The notes: generated from the sequence alone by a model not told the origin. 64,000 bases of DNA from Achatina immaculata (GCA_009760885.1 CM019713.1:7624266-7688265), one strand, 5' to 3'. Positions 1 to 39,518 are shown, counted from the stretch's first letter. Numbers and translations are program-made.

Positions 1-2165
1 CTTCCAGTTTTTCCTCATAGATACATATTTCAGCTGCCTTGTTTGTTGTGTCAGTTGTCATCAATTTAGTTTTCTTCGCATTAAAATAGAGGTTTTGCTC
101 TTTGCTGTTCTTACGGACTGACATAATTAGTTTTTCCATTCCTTTTTGTGTTGTGGACAGTAATACTTGTCATCAGCATATCTAATCTCTGGTACTTCAT
201 AACCTCCAAATTGTTACGGCATCATAATATTCTTTGTCTACGTCTTCTTTAACATTCCTTATTATATTTTCAGTATATAAGTTAAATAAATAAGGTGACA
301 ATATACACCCATGACGGACCCCTTGTTTTATGTCAAATCAATTTGTTGTTTCACCATTTATTCTTGCTGCTGCTTGTTGGTCTAGATACAGCAATAATGT
401 TAATTGTATCAAATATGTTGGAAATCCCATTTTTTCCGTATTTCCCAAAGTTTCTGGTGTTGTACACAATCAAATGCCTTTGAATAGTCTATAAAAGATA
501 AATATAAATTCACGCTAAACTCTCTGCATTTCTCTATTATTAATCTTAAATTGAATATATGATCTCTTGATCCTCTTCCTTGTCTGAAACCAGCTTGGAG
601 CATATTGACTTGTCTTCTTCTATTTTCTTATGAAGTCTACCCATTATGATTTTTAACAAAATTTTACTGGCATGACTAATCAGGTCAACAGTTCTGTCGT
701 TTGTACATAATTTCAGGTTACCCTTTTTGGCAGTGTTATGAATACAGTTCTTTTCCATTCTTTTGGCCAAATACCTGAATGCCATATCTCTTTACATAGT
801 GCATGACAGATTGTTGCACATTCCTTTCCTCCTGCTTTAATAAATTCATATGTTATCTCATCACATCCTGGTGATTTACCATTTTTTAGATTCTTTATTG
901 CCCATAAAACTTCTTCTATTGTCGATTCGGGTTCTTTCTCCTCCAATAATAATTCACACTGTTGATTTCTGCTTCCACAGTCAGTTGTTTCATACATTCC
1001 TCTGCAATATTCCTTCCATCTTTCAAGAATTTCCTCTGTCTCTGTCAAGGTATTCCCCATCTCGTCATAAATTACATTTAGTTTAAGTGTGACATTTCTC
1101 GTCAACGTCTTCATTTCTTTAAACATTTCACCATCTCTTCCATACTTCTGATGTCCTTCTATTCTTTCACAACAATCTTATATGTATTTTTTTTTCTTTT
1201 CTTATGTTCCTTCGTATTTCTTTGGTAAAGATTTAAATTCCTCTTTGTTGTTGTTTGTCACTTTCCATTGTGTCTTCATTTCTCTACGTTGTTTTATCAG
1301 TTTTAGTGTGCGTGCTGTAATCCATCCATTCTTTTGTGTTTTCTTTACTGGAACCTCGTCTTTAGCTGTTGTTATTAAGATATCTCTGGCCTGTGTAGCC
1401 AATTCATTTGGTGTCATCTCTTCCTGTAAGAAGTATGAGAATGTATAAATGAAAAACACAACATCCGATATTTCGGAGTGAGCCTTTTTCGAGGATTACA
1501 TCCACAAACGAGACAAAAACAAATAACTAAACGAAGAACTTATAATAATATGGCCTCTTCCAGAAGTAGGAAACAGAGAAATCAGAGTTATTTGTTTTTG
1601 TCTCTTTTGTGTATGCAATCCTCGAGAAAGGCTCACGCGGAAATATCGGATGTTGTATGTTTTTAATTTATACATTCTTACACTTTCTATTCGTTTTTTC
1701 TCACTTTACTCATTCTGCCACTTTGTAAAACTACACCATACACCTCTATCTACCTTTATTATTTAAACCAGTTTTAACTGCAGTCGCCATCCTTTTTATC
1801 TCCTCTTGAACAGCCATCAGGATTTCAAAACGGTTCTTCACTTCTGTACCGTATTGTTCTGGTATATTTGTAAGATCAAAGCGGAGTGGCCTTGATCCTT
1901 TAACCGTCTTTTTATCTTTATCTTCATGTCTGCTATTAATAACTCATGGTCCGTGTCACAATCAGCACTTGGTAAAGTTTTTGCTGATGTTATACTTGAT
2001 CTCCACCTTCTTTGCATTAAAATGTAATCTGTTTGATTCTTGGTTTTCCCATCAGGTGATGTCCATGTGTAAAGTCTTCTTGGATGTTGTTTAAAAAGTG
2101 TGTTAGCGATCATTAGCTCATTTTCCATGCAAAACGCCATTAGATTGTCACCTGCCTCATTTCTA
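1..2165 (-). pseudogene. LINE family A, copy 1 (endonuclease + reverse transcriptase), broken
   Basis: Reading leftwards, the conceptual product has endonuclease pieces (TLFKQHPRRLYTWTSPDGK near 2,080; DCDTDHELLIADMKIKIK near 1,940), a linker, then RT motifs (LKNGKSPGCDEITYEFIKAGG near 880; AGFRQGRGSRDHIFNLRLII near 580). Frames are interrupted by frameshifts and by a Penelope-derived insertion at 1430-1797. It closely resembles the longer copy at 47.1-50.2 kb and leaves the window at the left edge inside the RT/thumb region. The 5' end is cut at about 2165, where a different LINE begins. Confidence 0.85.
1430..1797 (+). mobile_element. Short Penelope-like terminal element with inverted arms, inserted in LINE A
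   Basis: The intact LINE A copy reads continuously across this point (49,080-49,130), so the 368 bp are an insertion. Flanks ATCTCTTCCTGTAA (1416-1429) and ATCTCCTCTTGAA (1798-1810) look like a 13-14 bp target duplication. The right half matches the 3' end of the large Penelope-like element (15,330-15,505). The left half, about 1431-1500, is an inverted copy of about 1615-1690 containing CCGATATTTCGG, giving a long hairpin. No coding sequence remains. Confidence 0.75.
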
Positions 2166-2572
2166 TATCCTATTTATCCACTATGCCGCCTAAATATGTG
2201 AAATACTCTACTTCCTCAATTGGCACATCGTCAATTACCATGAGGCTATTGTTTGCACTATTACTTTTCATTATCTTTTTTTTGTCTGTTAATATATAGT
2301 CCCAGTTTAGCCGAATTCTTGCTTAAGATCTGAAGTTTCTCTTCCATTTATGTATGGATGTATGCCTGAAGTGCCACATCATCTGTGAAATAAAGATCTT
2401 CCAATTGGTTCCACAATGTCCATTGTATCCCATTTCTTTTTCTTTGTGTGGTAGTTTTCATGATCCGATCAATTCCTAGAAGATTTAGCAATGGTGATAG
2501 CAAACATCCCTGCACGCCTGTTTCCACATACATGCGAAATATGGTAGGTAATACATACATTCAATTATTCGG
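2165..2572 (-). pseudogene. LINE family D reverse transcriptase fragment
   Basis: The minus strand encodes VETGVQGCLLSPLLNLLGID, then GIQWTLWNQLEDLYFTDDVA, the B and C (xxDD) motifs of an RTE-like reverse transcriptase; FTDD replaces the usual FADD. Both ends are truncated against other LINEs (A on the left, B on the right). Confidence 0.75.
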
Positions 2573-2584
2573 CGAAAGGCGAGT

Positions 2585-4441
2585 ATCTGGCGCCTGAAAA
2601 CCGGACGCTTCGGGTAGATGAGAATCGTTAGTCTTGGTTGGTAGCTCATCTAGGAGAAGGAAAACTCTGATTTCAAACCCTCAGCTGCCTTGTAGGGTGG
2701 GCTCTGGTCAGTGTCAAAGGCTAGTGGAGTAAACCATAAACAAACCGGTGGAAGGCAAGAGGAAACAAACACTGTACGTTCCCAAGAACAATCATGACAA
2801 TCCACAATTATTTGAATCATAACGACGTTAATGGGGGTTCCAATGCCTCGCCCGGTAGGGACCATCACGTGCGACAGGTGATACTATATCGTCGTCCAAC
2901 TACTGTACGCAAAGAAAACATAAGCAACACCACATTAATTGCAACATGGAACATTAGAACATTAACAGAACTTGGAAAACTGGAAAACATCGAACAAGAA
3001 ATAAAAAGAATGGAAATTAACATCCTTGGTTTATGTGACATGAGATGGATTGGAGCAGGAAGCAGAGATCATAAAGACTTCAGAATAATATATTCCGGAG
3101 GAAACCAGCATAGAAATGGAGTTAGCATAATATTGGATAAGAAGACAGCAAGAACTGTGAAAGGTCTCTGGTGCATATCGGACAGAGTGTTAATGGTTAA
3201 ATTACAGGGCCACCCAATAGACACAAATCTCATCCAAGTATACACACCAACTTCAGAAAGCTCTGATGATGAGATAAAAGAATTTTACAACAATCTGAAC
3301 ACGGCAATGAAACAATGCAAACCATGGGAAGTAAACTTTGAGCTGGGTGATTTAAACGCGAAAGTAGGGACTGAATAAGACAATGAAGCTACTGGCAAGT
3401 ATGGACTAGGAATCAGAAACAAAAGAGGAGAGATGTTGACTGAGTGGACAGAAAACAATAAAATGATAATAGGAAATACTTGGTTTCAACAACACCCAAG
3501 GCGACTATGGACATGGAAAAGCCCAAATAATAACATAAGTAACCAGATAGATTACGTTCAACAGAAGATTCGGAAACTCACTAATCTCCTTGAAAACAAG
3601 ACCAAACGCAAATTGCAACAGTGACCACATCCCAGTCGTAGTAAAAGTGAGAGTCAGGCTAAAGAGGTTCAAAGTAGCAGCTAAAAACTAAGAACTAGAC
3701 AGAGAGCTGTTACGGAAAGATAAAGCAATACAAGAACAATATAAGACTATAGTACATAATAAATATAATGCTATAGAGAATACTGAAACGATTGATGAAC
3801 AATGGAATATGCTCAAAGACTCTATTCAGCAAACATCTATTGAAGTCCTACCTCCAAATAAAAGGCGCACTAAACAGGGGTGGATGACAGAAGAAATTTT
3901 GCAACTAATGGATTGGAGAAGAAGTCTTAAGGAAGATAAAGATGAATATGACAAAATAAATGAAGAAATAGGAAACAAATGCAATAAAGCTAAGAAGGAG
4001 TAGCTAAATAAGAAATGTAGTGAAATAGAGACACACCATCATGGAAACGCAAGAGATATGTACAAACAAATAAAGGAGTTAACAAACGAAAGGGCATACC
4101 ACAAGACTGGCTGCCTGAAGCCAAAGGAGGGGCATACAATAATGGACAGAGATGAAATAATGGCAAGATGGAGCGAATACATTAGAGAACTTTATGAGGA
4201 CAACAGAAGGGAACTAGATATACGAAATAATAATGAAGGGCACCACATATTAAAAGCAGAATTGGAAGAAGCCCTCAAACACATGAAAAACAACAAAGCA
4301 CCAGGACCAGATAAAATCACCAAGGAAGAATTGGAAGCATTAGGAGAGCTTGGCATAGAAATAATACCCAGATTGTTGAATGACATCTATAACAGTAACT
4401 ATGTTCCATCAGACCTTTTGTAATCAATTTTCATTGCCATA
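2585..4441 (+). pseudogene. LINE family B, 5' part: leader, apurinic endonuclease and RT start
   Basis: A leader rich in short GC motifs (2585-2793) precedes an endonuclease-like reading frame from the ATG at 2794. Motifs in order are ATWNIRTL, ILGLCDMRWIGAG, YSGG, SDRVLMVKLQG, LIQVYTPTSESSDD and ELGDLNAKVG with a stop at 3376. The frame resumes at 3433 (QQHPRRLWTWKSP), a linker lies at 3809-4003 and the RT begins at 4058 (LKHMKNNKAPGPDKITKEEL). It is split by LINE C at 4442 and resumes at 7050. Multiple stops make it non-functional. Confidence 0.85.
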
Positions 4442-7050
4442 CCAGTGTTATGCACCCACGAACGATGCAGATGATGATGTGAAAGACGACGTCTATCACC
4501 AATTACAACAAATCATCAACAAAGTCCCTAAACACGACATCCTAATTGCTATGGGGGACTTCAATGCTAAGGTAGGGAAAGATAACACCGACGTTGAAAA
4601 AGTAATGGGGAAAGAAGGAATCGATATAGTTAATCAGAACGGAGAAAGATTAATTGAAATATGTCTAACAGAGGGCATGGTCATTGGAGGCACAATATTT
4701 CCACACAAAGAGATACGTAAAAGAACATGGATATCTCCAGACGATAGAACAAGAAACCAGATAGATCATTTTTGTATTAGAATGCAATACAGAACATCTC
4801 TGATAGATGTAAGGGCTTATAGGGGTGTAGATATTGACAGTGATCACAACCTGTGCATAGGGAAAATAAAACTAAAATTGAAAAGCCAGCACAAGAAATC
4901 AGTATACAAAAAGATAAACAGCCACAGCCTACAAGAAGAGAATACTAACAGTAATTTCAATCAGGAACATGCCAGTCATTCAAAAACACCCAATGAAGTA
5001 GAGGAGATAGGTATAGATGAATTATGAAATTCTTACAGCACAGCCATAATCACAGCAGCAAAAGCAAGCGCTGGACTGAAAAAACCAAATAGAAAAGCAT
5101 GGATATCAGAAAACGCATGGAAGTATATACATGAAAGACGAGCATCGAAATTAGACATGTTGAATGTAAAAACAGATCTTGGAAAAGCAACATACAAAGA
5201 AATAGACAAAAAAGTAAAAAGTTCAGCTAGAAGGGATAAAGAGAATACATAGACAATATGGCGAAAGAGGCAGAAAAAGCAGCAAAAACAGGAGACAGCA
5301 AAACTTTATATAACATACAAAAGAAGCTAATAGGTACTATCACATCTAAAGAAAGACCAATCCTTAGCAAAACTGGAACTCTATTAACATCAAGTAAAGA
5401 CCAAAAGCAAAGATGGGCTGAACACTTCCAAGAAATACTTAATCGACCATACCCAAAAGAATTGTTAAACCTTGAAACTGACTTACCAGCCTCACAACTA
5501 AATGTCAACCTAGATGAAATTACATTGCGTGAAATTGAAACAGCAGTGAATCTAATGGCTAACAACAAAACTGCAGGTGAAGATGAAATAACAGCAGAAA
5601 TGCTAAAAGCTATCAATAGTGACAACATGACACAACTACGGAGAATGTTTAATAAGATTTGGAAAGAAGAAAAGGTCCCTTCTAAATGGAAAAAATGAAT
5701 CATTGTTAAAATACCAAAAGAAGGCAACTTTATTGAATGTAACAATTGGAGAGGAGTAACCTTAATATCAGTTGTGTCAAAAGTATTTTGCGAGGTCATT
5801 TTGAATAGACGTAAAGATATAGTGGATACTGCAATGAGAGAAGAACAAGCAGGATTTCGAAAAGGGAGAAGCTGTCTCGACCAGATCTTTACTCTAAGAA
5901 TAATACTTGAAGAACATATTGAAAAGCATAAACCATTAATATTGAACTTCATATATTTTAAAAAGGCATTTGATAGCATACACAGGTTCATTGTGGAGAA
6001 TTTTAAGTCTATATGGAATACCATCTAAAATTGTCAACATCATTAAGGACTTATACAATGGATATGTTTGTGCAGTCGAGACAGAAGAAAAGATGAGTGA
6101 ATGGTTCCAGATTGAAACAGGTGTGAAACAAGGATGTATGCTGTCTCCTTTACTTTTTGGAATTACAATTGACTTCATAATGAAAAAATGCTGCACAGGT
6201 AACACAGATATTGACTGGGTACATGGGACCCAACTAGAATATCTTGATTTTGCTGATGACATAACTCTTATCAGTAACAATGTGAATTCCATGCAAGAAA
6301 AAAAAACAGATAGCTTATCTTCACTGGCTAGCAAAATAGAACTTGAAATTAACAAGGAGAAAATAAAAATAATGAAAATTCCCTTCAATCAAAATGGAAA
6401 AATACACATAGAAGGGACAGATACTGAAGAAGTCAATCAATTTGCATACCTTGGCAGCTACATAGACCAGGATGGTGACACCAGAAAGGAAGTTAGGATC
6501 AGAATTGCAAAAGCAGCATCAATCTTCAAGAATCTTGAGAACATATGGAATTCAAAAGTTATAAGTACAAAAACCAAGTTAAGACTATTCAATTCAAATG
6601 TAATATCCACCCTCATTTATGCATGCGAAAGCTGGAAAACAACTAAAGAAATAGAAAAGAAATTAGACTCTTTTGAAAACAAATGCTTAAGGAAAATGCT
6701 CGGCATCAAGTGGAATGAATTCAAGAACAATGCAGATATAAAAAAGATGACTGAACAACAGCCATTCTCATGGGTGATCAGGAAAAGGAGATGGACATAT
6801 GTTGGTCACTTGATGAGAAAAAAATGATCAGAAAATCCCAAAACAAGCTATCAAGTGGAACACAACAGGCCAAAGAAAAAGAGGCAGACCGCGTGAAACT
6901 CTGAAGAGAACATTGTTAAGAGAGGCCAAATTAACAGGCATATAATCCTTTGATGAGGTTGAAAGACTCGCCGAAGACAGGAAAAATTGGCGAACTACAT
7001 TGTGAGCCCTATGTGACGTTTAACGGCACAGAAAGGATATATGGATATGA
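4442..7050 (+). pseudogene. LINE family C, copy 1, nested inside LINE B
   Basis: The 5'-truncated C element starts inside its endonuclease (CYAPTNDADDD; MGDFNAKVGKDN; DSDHNLCIGKIKLKLK). It continues through a linker and RT: NLMANNKTAGEDEITAEML at about 5,560, EEQAGFRKGRSCLDQIFTLR at about 5,850, TGVKQGCMLSPLLFGITIDF at about 6,130 and LDFADDITLIS at about 6,250. The C-terminus has RKRRWTYVGHLMR and a KRGRPRETLKR tail. Its 3' end (CCCTATGTGACGTTTAACGGCAC...) is shared by all other C copies. LINE B codons on either side join in frame (IAIPKKQGAVECG) when C is removed, with a short ATACC repeated at the edges. Confidence 0.87.
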
Positions 7051-8190
7051 GATACCAAAGAAACAAGGTGCAGTTGAATGTGGAGCCCATCAGACCATTA
7101 GTCTTATGAGGCATGTTACCAAAATCCTGCTTCGTGTTGTTGTGAGAAGGGTCAGGAGGAAAATAAAACCAGAAATCGCTGAAAAACAGTGCGGCTTCGT
7201 CGAAGGAAATGGTACAAGTAACGCCAGATATATATATAATAAGAACATTAATGGAGAGATTAACAGAAGTAAAGACGGACCTATACTTATGTTTTATAGA
7301 CTAATGTAAAGCATTTGATAAAGTGAGACACACAGAAATTATAAGAATGCTAGAAGACATCAACATAGATTGGAAAGATCTGAAATTTATAAAAACATAT
7401 ACTGGCAGCAATCAGCAGCAATGAGGGTTGAGAACCAAATAAGAGCATTTCAACACATACAGTTGGGGGTGAGACAATGGTGTGTTTTATCTCCTGTCTC
7501 TTATCCTCGTACAGCGAAAACATAATGAGAAATATAAAAATATAAAATATAAAAATGCCAGGAATATCAGTTGGTAGGTACAAACTTAACAACTTAAGAT
7601 ATGCAGACGACATAGTTCTGGTTGCTAAAAGTTAAGGGGAGCTACAGGCTCTTCTGTACGTCGTGGTTCGTGAAAGTAAAAATAAAGGTCTCAGCCTGAA
7701 GAAAAAGAAGACTGAAGTGATGGTCATCTCAAATAAAGAATACCACCAAAATGTAGCATTACCATCGATGGCACAGAGCTGAAACAAGTTGATAATTCAA
7801 GTACTTAGGAACGAATATAACAACTGATGGCAAATGTCACAACAAAATAAAAAGCAGACGTGCTGAGGCTAAGTCAGCATTCCAGACAATGAGACACATC
7901 TTCTGCAACAGATCCGTATCAATGGAAACAAGATTCTGAGTACTTAAATGTTACATCGAGCCAATTTTGTTGTATGGATGTGAAGCAATATGGTCCATGA
8001 ATAAGAGAGTACAGCGAGAAGTGGAGCCATGGAGATGTGGTTTATAAGAAGGATGTTGAAGGTACCATGGACAGCTAAGAAAACCAACGAAGAAGTCTTA
8101 AGAGAGGCTGGAGTAAAAAAGCAAATTATAGCAAAGATCAAAGGCAGACAAGCGAGATTTATAGGACATTTTCAGAGAAGAGGAAATTCT
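7050..8190 (+). pseudogene. LINE family B, 3' part: reverse transcriptase and thumb
   Basis: The segment continues the element at 2585-4441. Motifs include IPKKQGAVECGAHQTISLM, VRRVRRKIKPEIAEKQCGFV, LGVRQWCVLSPV, LNNLRYADDIVLVAKS (broken by a frameshift near 7,590) and MWFIRRMLKVPWTAKKTNEE. It stops at about 8190 before the expected C-terminus, which is visible in the copy at 16.3 kb, and abuts an oppositely oriented LINE A fragment. Confidence 0.82.
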
Positions 8191-8645
8191 GCAGATTATC
8201 AACGATGTCTTGCGACCATCTTTGTCTTGGTCTTCCTCTTTCTTTTCCCTATTATGTACCCTTCCAATAAAGTCTTCTCTAAATTCTCATGATGTTTAAT
8301 ATGTCCAAAATATTTAAGTTTTCTCTCTTTAATCCTCTTTACTAGCCAACCTTCTTCAATATTAAGTTCTTGTAGTATGGATATATTTGTTCTTTTTTGT
8401 GTCAATGATATCTGAAGAACACTTCTGTAGCATTCAGATTCAAAGGCATTTATATGTTTCTCAGCTGTTTTGTTAAGTGTCCAGGTCTCACGGGCATACG
8501 TTGCGAAGGGTAAAGATACATGGCCTTAAAAATCTTATTTTTGTAGTTCCGTCTGTTCTTTTCCACAGCTTCTTTAGTTGTTTTACTTTCTGAAGAGCGA
8601 TAGATGTCCTCCTTTTAATTTCCCTCATTATATCTCCAGTCAAGG
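8188..8645 (-). pseudogene. LINE family A thumb/C-terminal fragment
   Basis: The minus strand reads REIKRRTSIALQKVKQLKKL, then NISILQELNIEEGWLVKRIK and KERKLKYFGHIK, as in the family A C-terminus. It lacks the final residues and the TGAA tail because it is fused to LINE B at 8,190. The other end, near 8,645, abuts the 37-bp tandem array. Confidence 0.78.
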
Positions 8646-8704
8646 TTACTCACAGAAAAAAATGTACCAAAAATCGCACATTAACGCGCTGCATTATTAA
8701 GTTA

Positions 8705-9036
8705 AACGCTTATCTTCTCACCTCATCAATGACAGCTCTTAAGCGCTTATCTACTCGCCTCATTAATGACAGCTCTTACGCGCTTATCTTATCGCCTCAT
8801 TAATGACAGCTCTTAAGCGCTTATCTACTCGCTTCATTAATGACAGCTCTTAAGTGCTTATCTACTCGCTTCATTAATGACAGCACTTAAGCGCTTATCT
8901 ACTCGCTTCATTAATGACAGCTCTTAAGCGCTTATCTACTCGCTTCATTAATGACAGCTCTTAAGTGCTTATCTACTCGCTTCATTAATGACAGCTCTTA
9001 AGCGCTTATCTACTCGCCTCATCAATGACAGCTCTT
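8705..9036. repeat. 37-bp tandem repeat, about nine copies
   Basis: Unit begins AGCGCTTATCTACTCGCYTC and ends ATTAATGACAGCTCTTA; copies differ by a few substitutions (TCATCAATG, AGTGCTT). It starts within 60 bp of the end of a LINE A fragment. No coding sense. Confidence 0.92.
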
Positions 9037-9584
9037 CCTTATCTCATGATAAGCCTCTGTAGAACAAGGACGGGTCTGGGAGTCATAGTTGTTAGACAGG
9101 CTATAGAAACATGAAAATAAATGGCTGTATGGTTCATTTTTACAAAAAAAAAAAAGATAGAAAGAGTGAGGAAAGTGGCAGAAATAAGGAATGGCAGACA
9201 GTAAGACGATTACATACAAATGAAGAACATAGAACAATCCAAAATTTCGGCAAAAGCCTTTCTCAAGGATCACATACAAAAACAATAAAACAGATTAAAA
9301 CACGGAAAACATATGAAAAATATAGACTTAACTTTTTAGACTCCTCCTAGTAAGATAGTTGGACGCAAAATCTCCACTAAAAACATGAAGTAGTGTTTTC
9401 CCGGAACTGTGTTTCTAATAAGAAAACAGCGGAAAACAAGGCCATCCTACCAGTCCACCCACCCCCCCCCCCCCAACCAACCCTTTGTCTGGTATGAAAT
9501 TATGTATACATTTTTTTATGAGAAACTATTGATAATTTTGATTGTCCGTTTTACAATTATTGCCAAGAATCCTTCCTATTTTTC
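9037..9584. other. Mostly featureless; possible remnant Penelope end
   Basis: Around 9240-9300 the string AATTTCGGCAAAAGCCTTTC, followed by TCAAGGATCACATACAAAAAC, resembles the terminal motif of the Penelope-like element (TATTTCGGCGTGAGCCTTTT...CGAGGATTAC). Homopolymer runs occur at about 9138 (A) and 9463 (C). Nothing else is recognisable. Confidence 0.3.
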
Positions 9585-10400
9585 AGCTTTCCCAGCCGTT
9601 AAGGCTCATCGCTGCAGATAAAGTTCGCCTCCATTCCTTTGTATTATATATAATCTTATCTCTCCAGCTGGTGGTTTCCTCTATATCCTCTTCTATGTTG
9701 TCTCTCCATCACTGTCTCGGTCTGCCTCTCTGTCTTGTTTCTTCAGTTTACCTCTCTTGTCTTGTTTCTTCAGTCTACCTCTCTTGTCTTATTTCTTCAG
9801 TCTACCTCTCTTGTCTTATTTCTTCAGTCTACCTCTCTTGTCTTGTTTCTTCAGTTTACCTCTCTTGTCTTGTTTCTTCAGTCTACCTCTCTGTCTTATT
9901 TCTTCAGTTTACCTCTCTTGTCTTGTTTCTTCAGTCTACCTCTCTTGTCTTGTTTCTTCAGTCTACCTCTCTTGTCTTATTTCTTCAGTCTACCTCTCTT
10001 GTCTTGTTTCTTCAGTCTACCTCTCTTGTCTTGTTTCTTCAGTCTACCTCTCTTGTCTTGTTTCTTCAGTCTACCTCTCTTGTCTTGTTTCTTTAGTCTA
10101 CCTCTCTTGTCTTGTTTCTTCAGTCTACCTCTCTTGTCTTGTTTCTTCAGTCTACCTCTCTTGTCTTGTTTCTTCAGTCTACCTCTCTTGTCTTGTTTCT
10201 TCAGTCTACCTCTCTTGTCTTATTTCTTCAGTCTACCTCTCTTGTCTTGTTTCTTCAGTCTACCTCTCTTGTCTTGTTTCTTCAGTCTACCTCTCTTGTC
10301 TTGTTTCTTCATCTCTCATCATTTTCGTTTGTCTGTTCTCTTCCATTCTTTCTACATGGTCCAGCCAGCGTAATCCGTTCAGTTTCAAGAAGTTTTTAGT
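9585..10400 (-). pseudogene. LINE family J C-terminal fragment with an internal minisatellite
   Basis: On the minus strand 10,310-10,400 reads HVERMEENRQTKMM, the same as the plus-strand LINE at 63.6 kb (ERMEENRQTKMMYLQEMRET). 9,590-9,720 reads GRPRQ, IEEDIEE and NGGELYLQ, also as at 63.8 kb. Between them the RGRP region has expanded into a 27-bp array. The 3' end near 9,590 lacks the GAA tail seen elsewhere. Confidence 0.75.
9722..10310. repeat. 27-bp minisatellite, about 22 copies, born inside LINE J
   Basis: Unit AGTCTACCTCTCTTGTCTTG + TTTCTTC. On the minus strand it translates as (RLKKQDKRG)n, a multiplication of the KRGRP-type motif of the host LINE. The unit is a multiple of three and free of stops in several frames, so long ORFs on both strands here are artefacts. 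Confidence 0.92.
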
Positions 10401-10513
10401 CCCAAGTGATTTAAATAAGACTTAATTGCCAACAAAATGACAGTCATAAATTATGAAATTCAACATTTCATCCGTTAATGTTGTTGCTTGATTTTATTCC
10501 TTTAGATACATTG

Positions 10514-37876
<27,363 letters not shown>

Positions 37877-38100
37877 ATTGCTTGAACGACAGATTCTAAA
37901 CGCATGTAGTTTACTGAAGGATGTGACCCCAAGAGACTATTTCTTTTTTACTTTAAAGATTTCAATAGAGTAGTTTTTATTATGGAAAGAAATTTTACTT
38001 ACTTGCCTGACAAAGAAAATGTATAAAATATCAAATATCCTTGTGGATGTTAGATGGATAACCTCAATGTTAGCTTATATTAAAACTGGACATGATGCAC
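37877..38100 (+). other. Probable 3' UTR with candidate poly(A) signal
   Basis: AT-rich sequence without an ORF follows the stop. The first poly(A)-like hexamer is ATTAAA at 38079-38084. Canonical AATAAA copies appear only beyond 38,820, inside a degenerate repeat. The true cleavage site cannot be fixed from sequence. Confidence 0.4.
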
Positions 38101-39419
38101 TGGATGTGGTTTTTAGTATCATTTATTTATTTTGTTTGAGGCAGTGCTCTGGATGTTAAGCATGCAAATCAGAGTCACAGCAGTCTCTTCTTTGTTGTTT
38201 CTTACTGCACGAATCTTTGTCACTCAAGAATAGACTTATAATCAATGACGCTTGATCGACACTGGTTAATTCAGTGAAATCACGCACCAGATATCGTTAC
38301 AAGGGACTGTTTGTCCATTCCACCAGCCACAAGTGTAGCAAATGAGATAGAATATTTTCACCCTCTGAAAACGCTGCTATGACGAAACACAGCTGTCAAG
38401 AAAGCAGACACTGCCGAGTTACTGACTCCATCAATTTGTAACTCTTTGGTAACAGTTGATAATCGATGAGCTCACTGTAGGCATATTTATACATTTGGGT
38501 ATATTTATATAAATATATATTGGCTGTTTTCTTCATTTGGATTTTTGAAGAAGAAAAATAGTAAAATTATACTTCATCACGAATTATTCAGCATACAGGG
38601 AAAAATTATATTACCAGATGCACTAGAGCAAAACATATTACCAGTGCGAAGTTCTAATATTTACTAATAATCAAACTGTAATCAAAACACAGCGATAACA
38701 ATGTATACCTGGACATGTTCATGATTCTTTCATTTGTTTTGATAAAGAAAGAAAATTTGTCCTCTTTTTAATTACCTGAAGAAAAAAAAATTGGAAAAAA
38801 ATAATTTTATGACATGTATTTTGAAAATAAAAAAGGATTTTGCCATTTGTATGGCGAAAATAAACTATCTTTCTAAATATTTTGCCAATTTTATTTTGAA
38901 AATAAACTATTGAGAAAATAATGTGCCACATGTGTTTTAAAAATAAACTATTATTAAATAAAGTAGTCTGCATCATTAATTTGAAAATAAACCATTGGGA
39001 AAAACATATGTTGCATCTGTTTTGAATGAAGAAGCTGGTATCATTTCTCCTATTTCTTGTCTGTGTAGTTATCTACCTTCATGCACTATCAGTCTGCTAT
39101 AACTGTATGCGCAATCAAACTAATTTTCACGTGAATATAACCTTTCACCCATAAAACACTGAAATAAATCAGTTTTGTGTAAAGTAGTAGTAAGAATAGA
39201 GTTTGGTTAATTCTAACACGGAAGAAGAAACGCAGTGATTCCATGAAAAGTAATCGCGATGCCTATTTGTGTTTTGTCTGGTTGGTTAGTTAGTTAGTTA
39301 GTCGATGGATTATCCGCATTGTACATCGGGCGATTAATCCATAAGTGTTCCGATCCCATCTTGTATATTTCCACCAGTATTTGGCATATGACGATACCAG
39401 TTTTGTGTTGATTAACCAG
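38101..39419. other. Spacer with AATAAAC-rich degenerate repeats
   Basis: Between about 38,820 and 39,005 five diverged units of 45-60 bp each contain TTTGAAAATAAACTATT. They supply clustered AATAAA hexamers on the plus strand, downstream of the host gene. The rest of the interval holds no recognisable gene; a 35.5-kb-like block lies at 39,158-39,225. Confidence 0.5.
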
Positions 39420-39424
39420 TCATC

Positions 39425-39518
39425 TTGTCTTCCTGCTATAGCGCTCTTGTCTTCCCACTGTAGCGCTCTTGTCTTCCCTGTGTAATGCTCTTGTCTTCCC
39501 ACTGTAGCGCTCTTGTCT
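39425..39518. repeat. 22-24 bp tandem repeat, four copies, in the RNase H LINE
   Basis: Unit GTCTTCCCACTGTAGCGCTC TT with one diverged copy (CCTGTGTAATGC). Minus-strand meaning: repeats of the RQERYSGKT-type block just after RNase H. Confidence 0.85.

Noticed and set aside
1838..2140. Stand-alone endonuclease gene on the minus strand
   Set aside because: It is part of LINE A; the same residues lie in order within the longer copy at 47.1-50.2 kb.
9542..10425. Hydrophobic-looking ORFs of about 200 codons on the plus strand
   Set aside because: Alternative-frame readings of the 27-bp array that arose in a minus-strand LINE.
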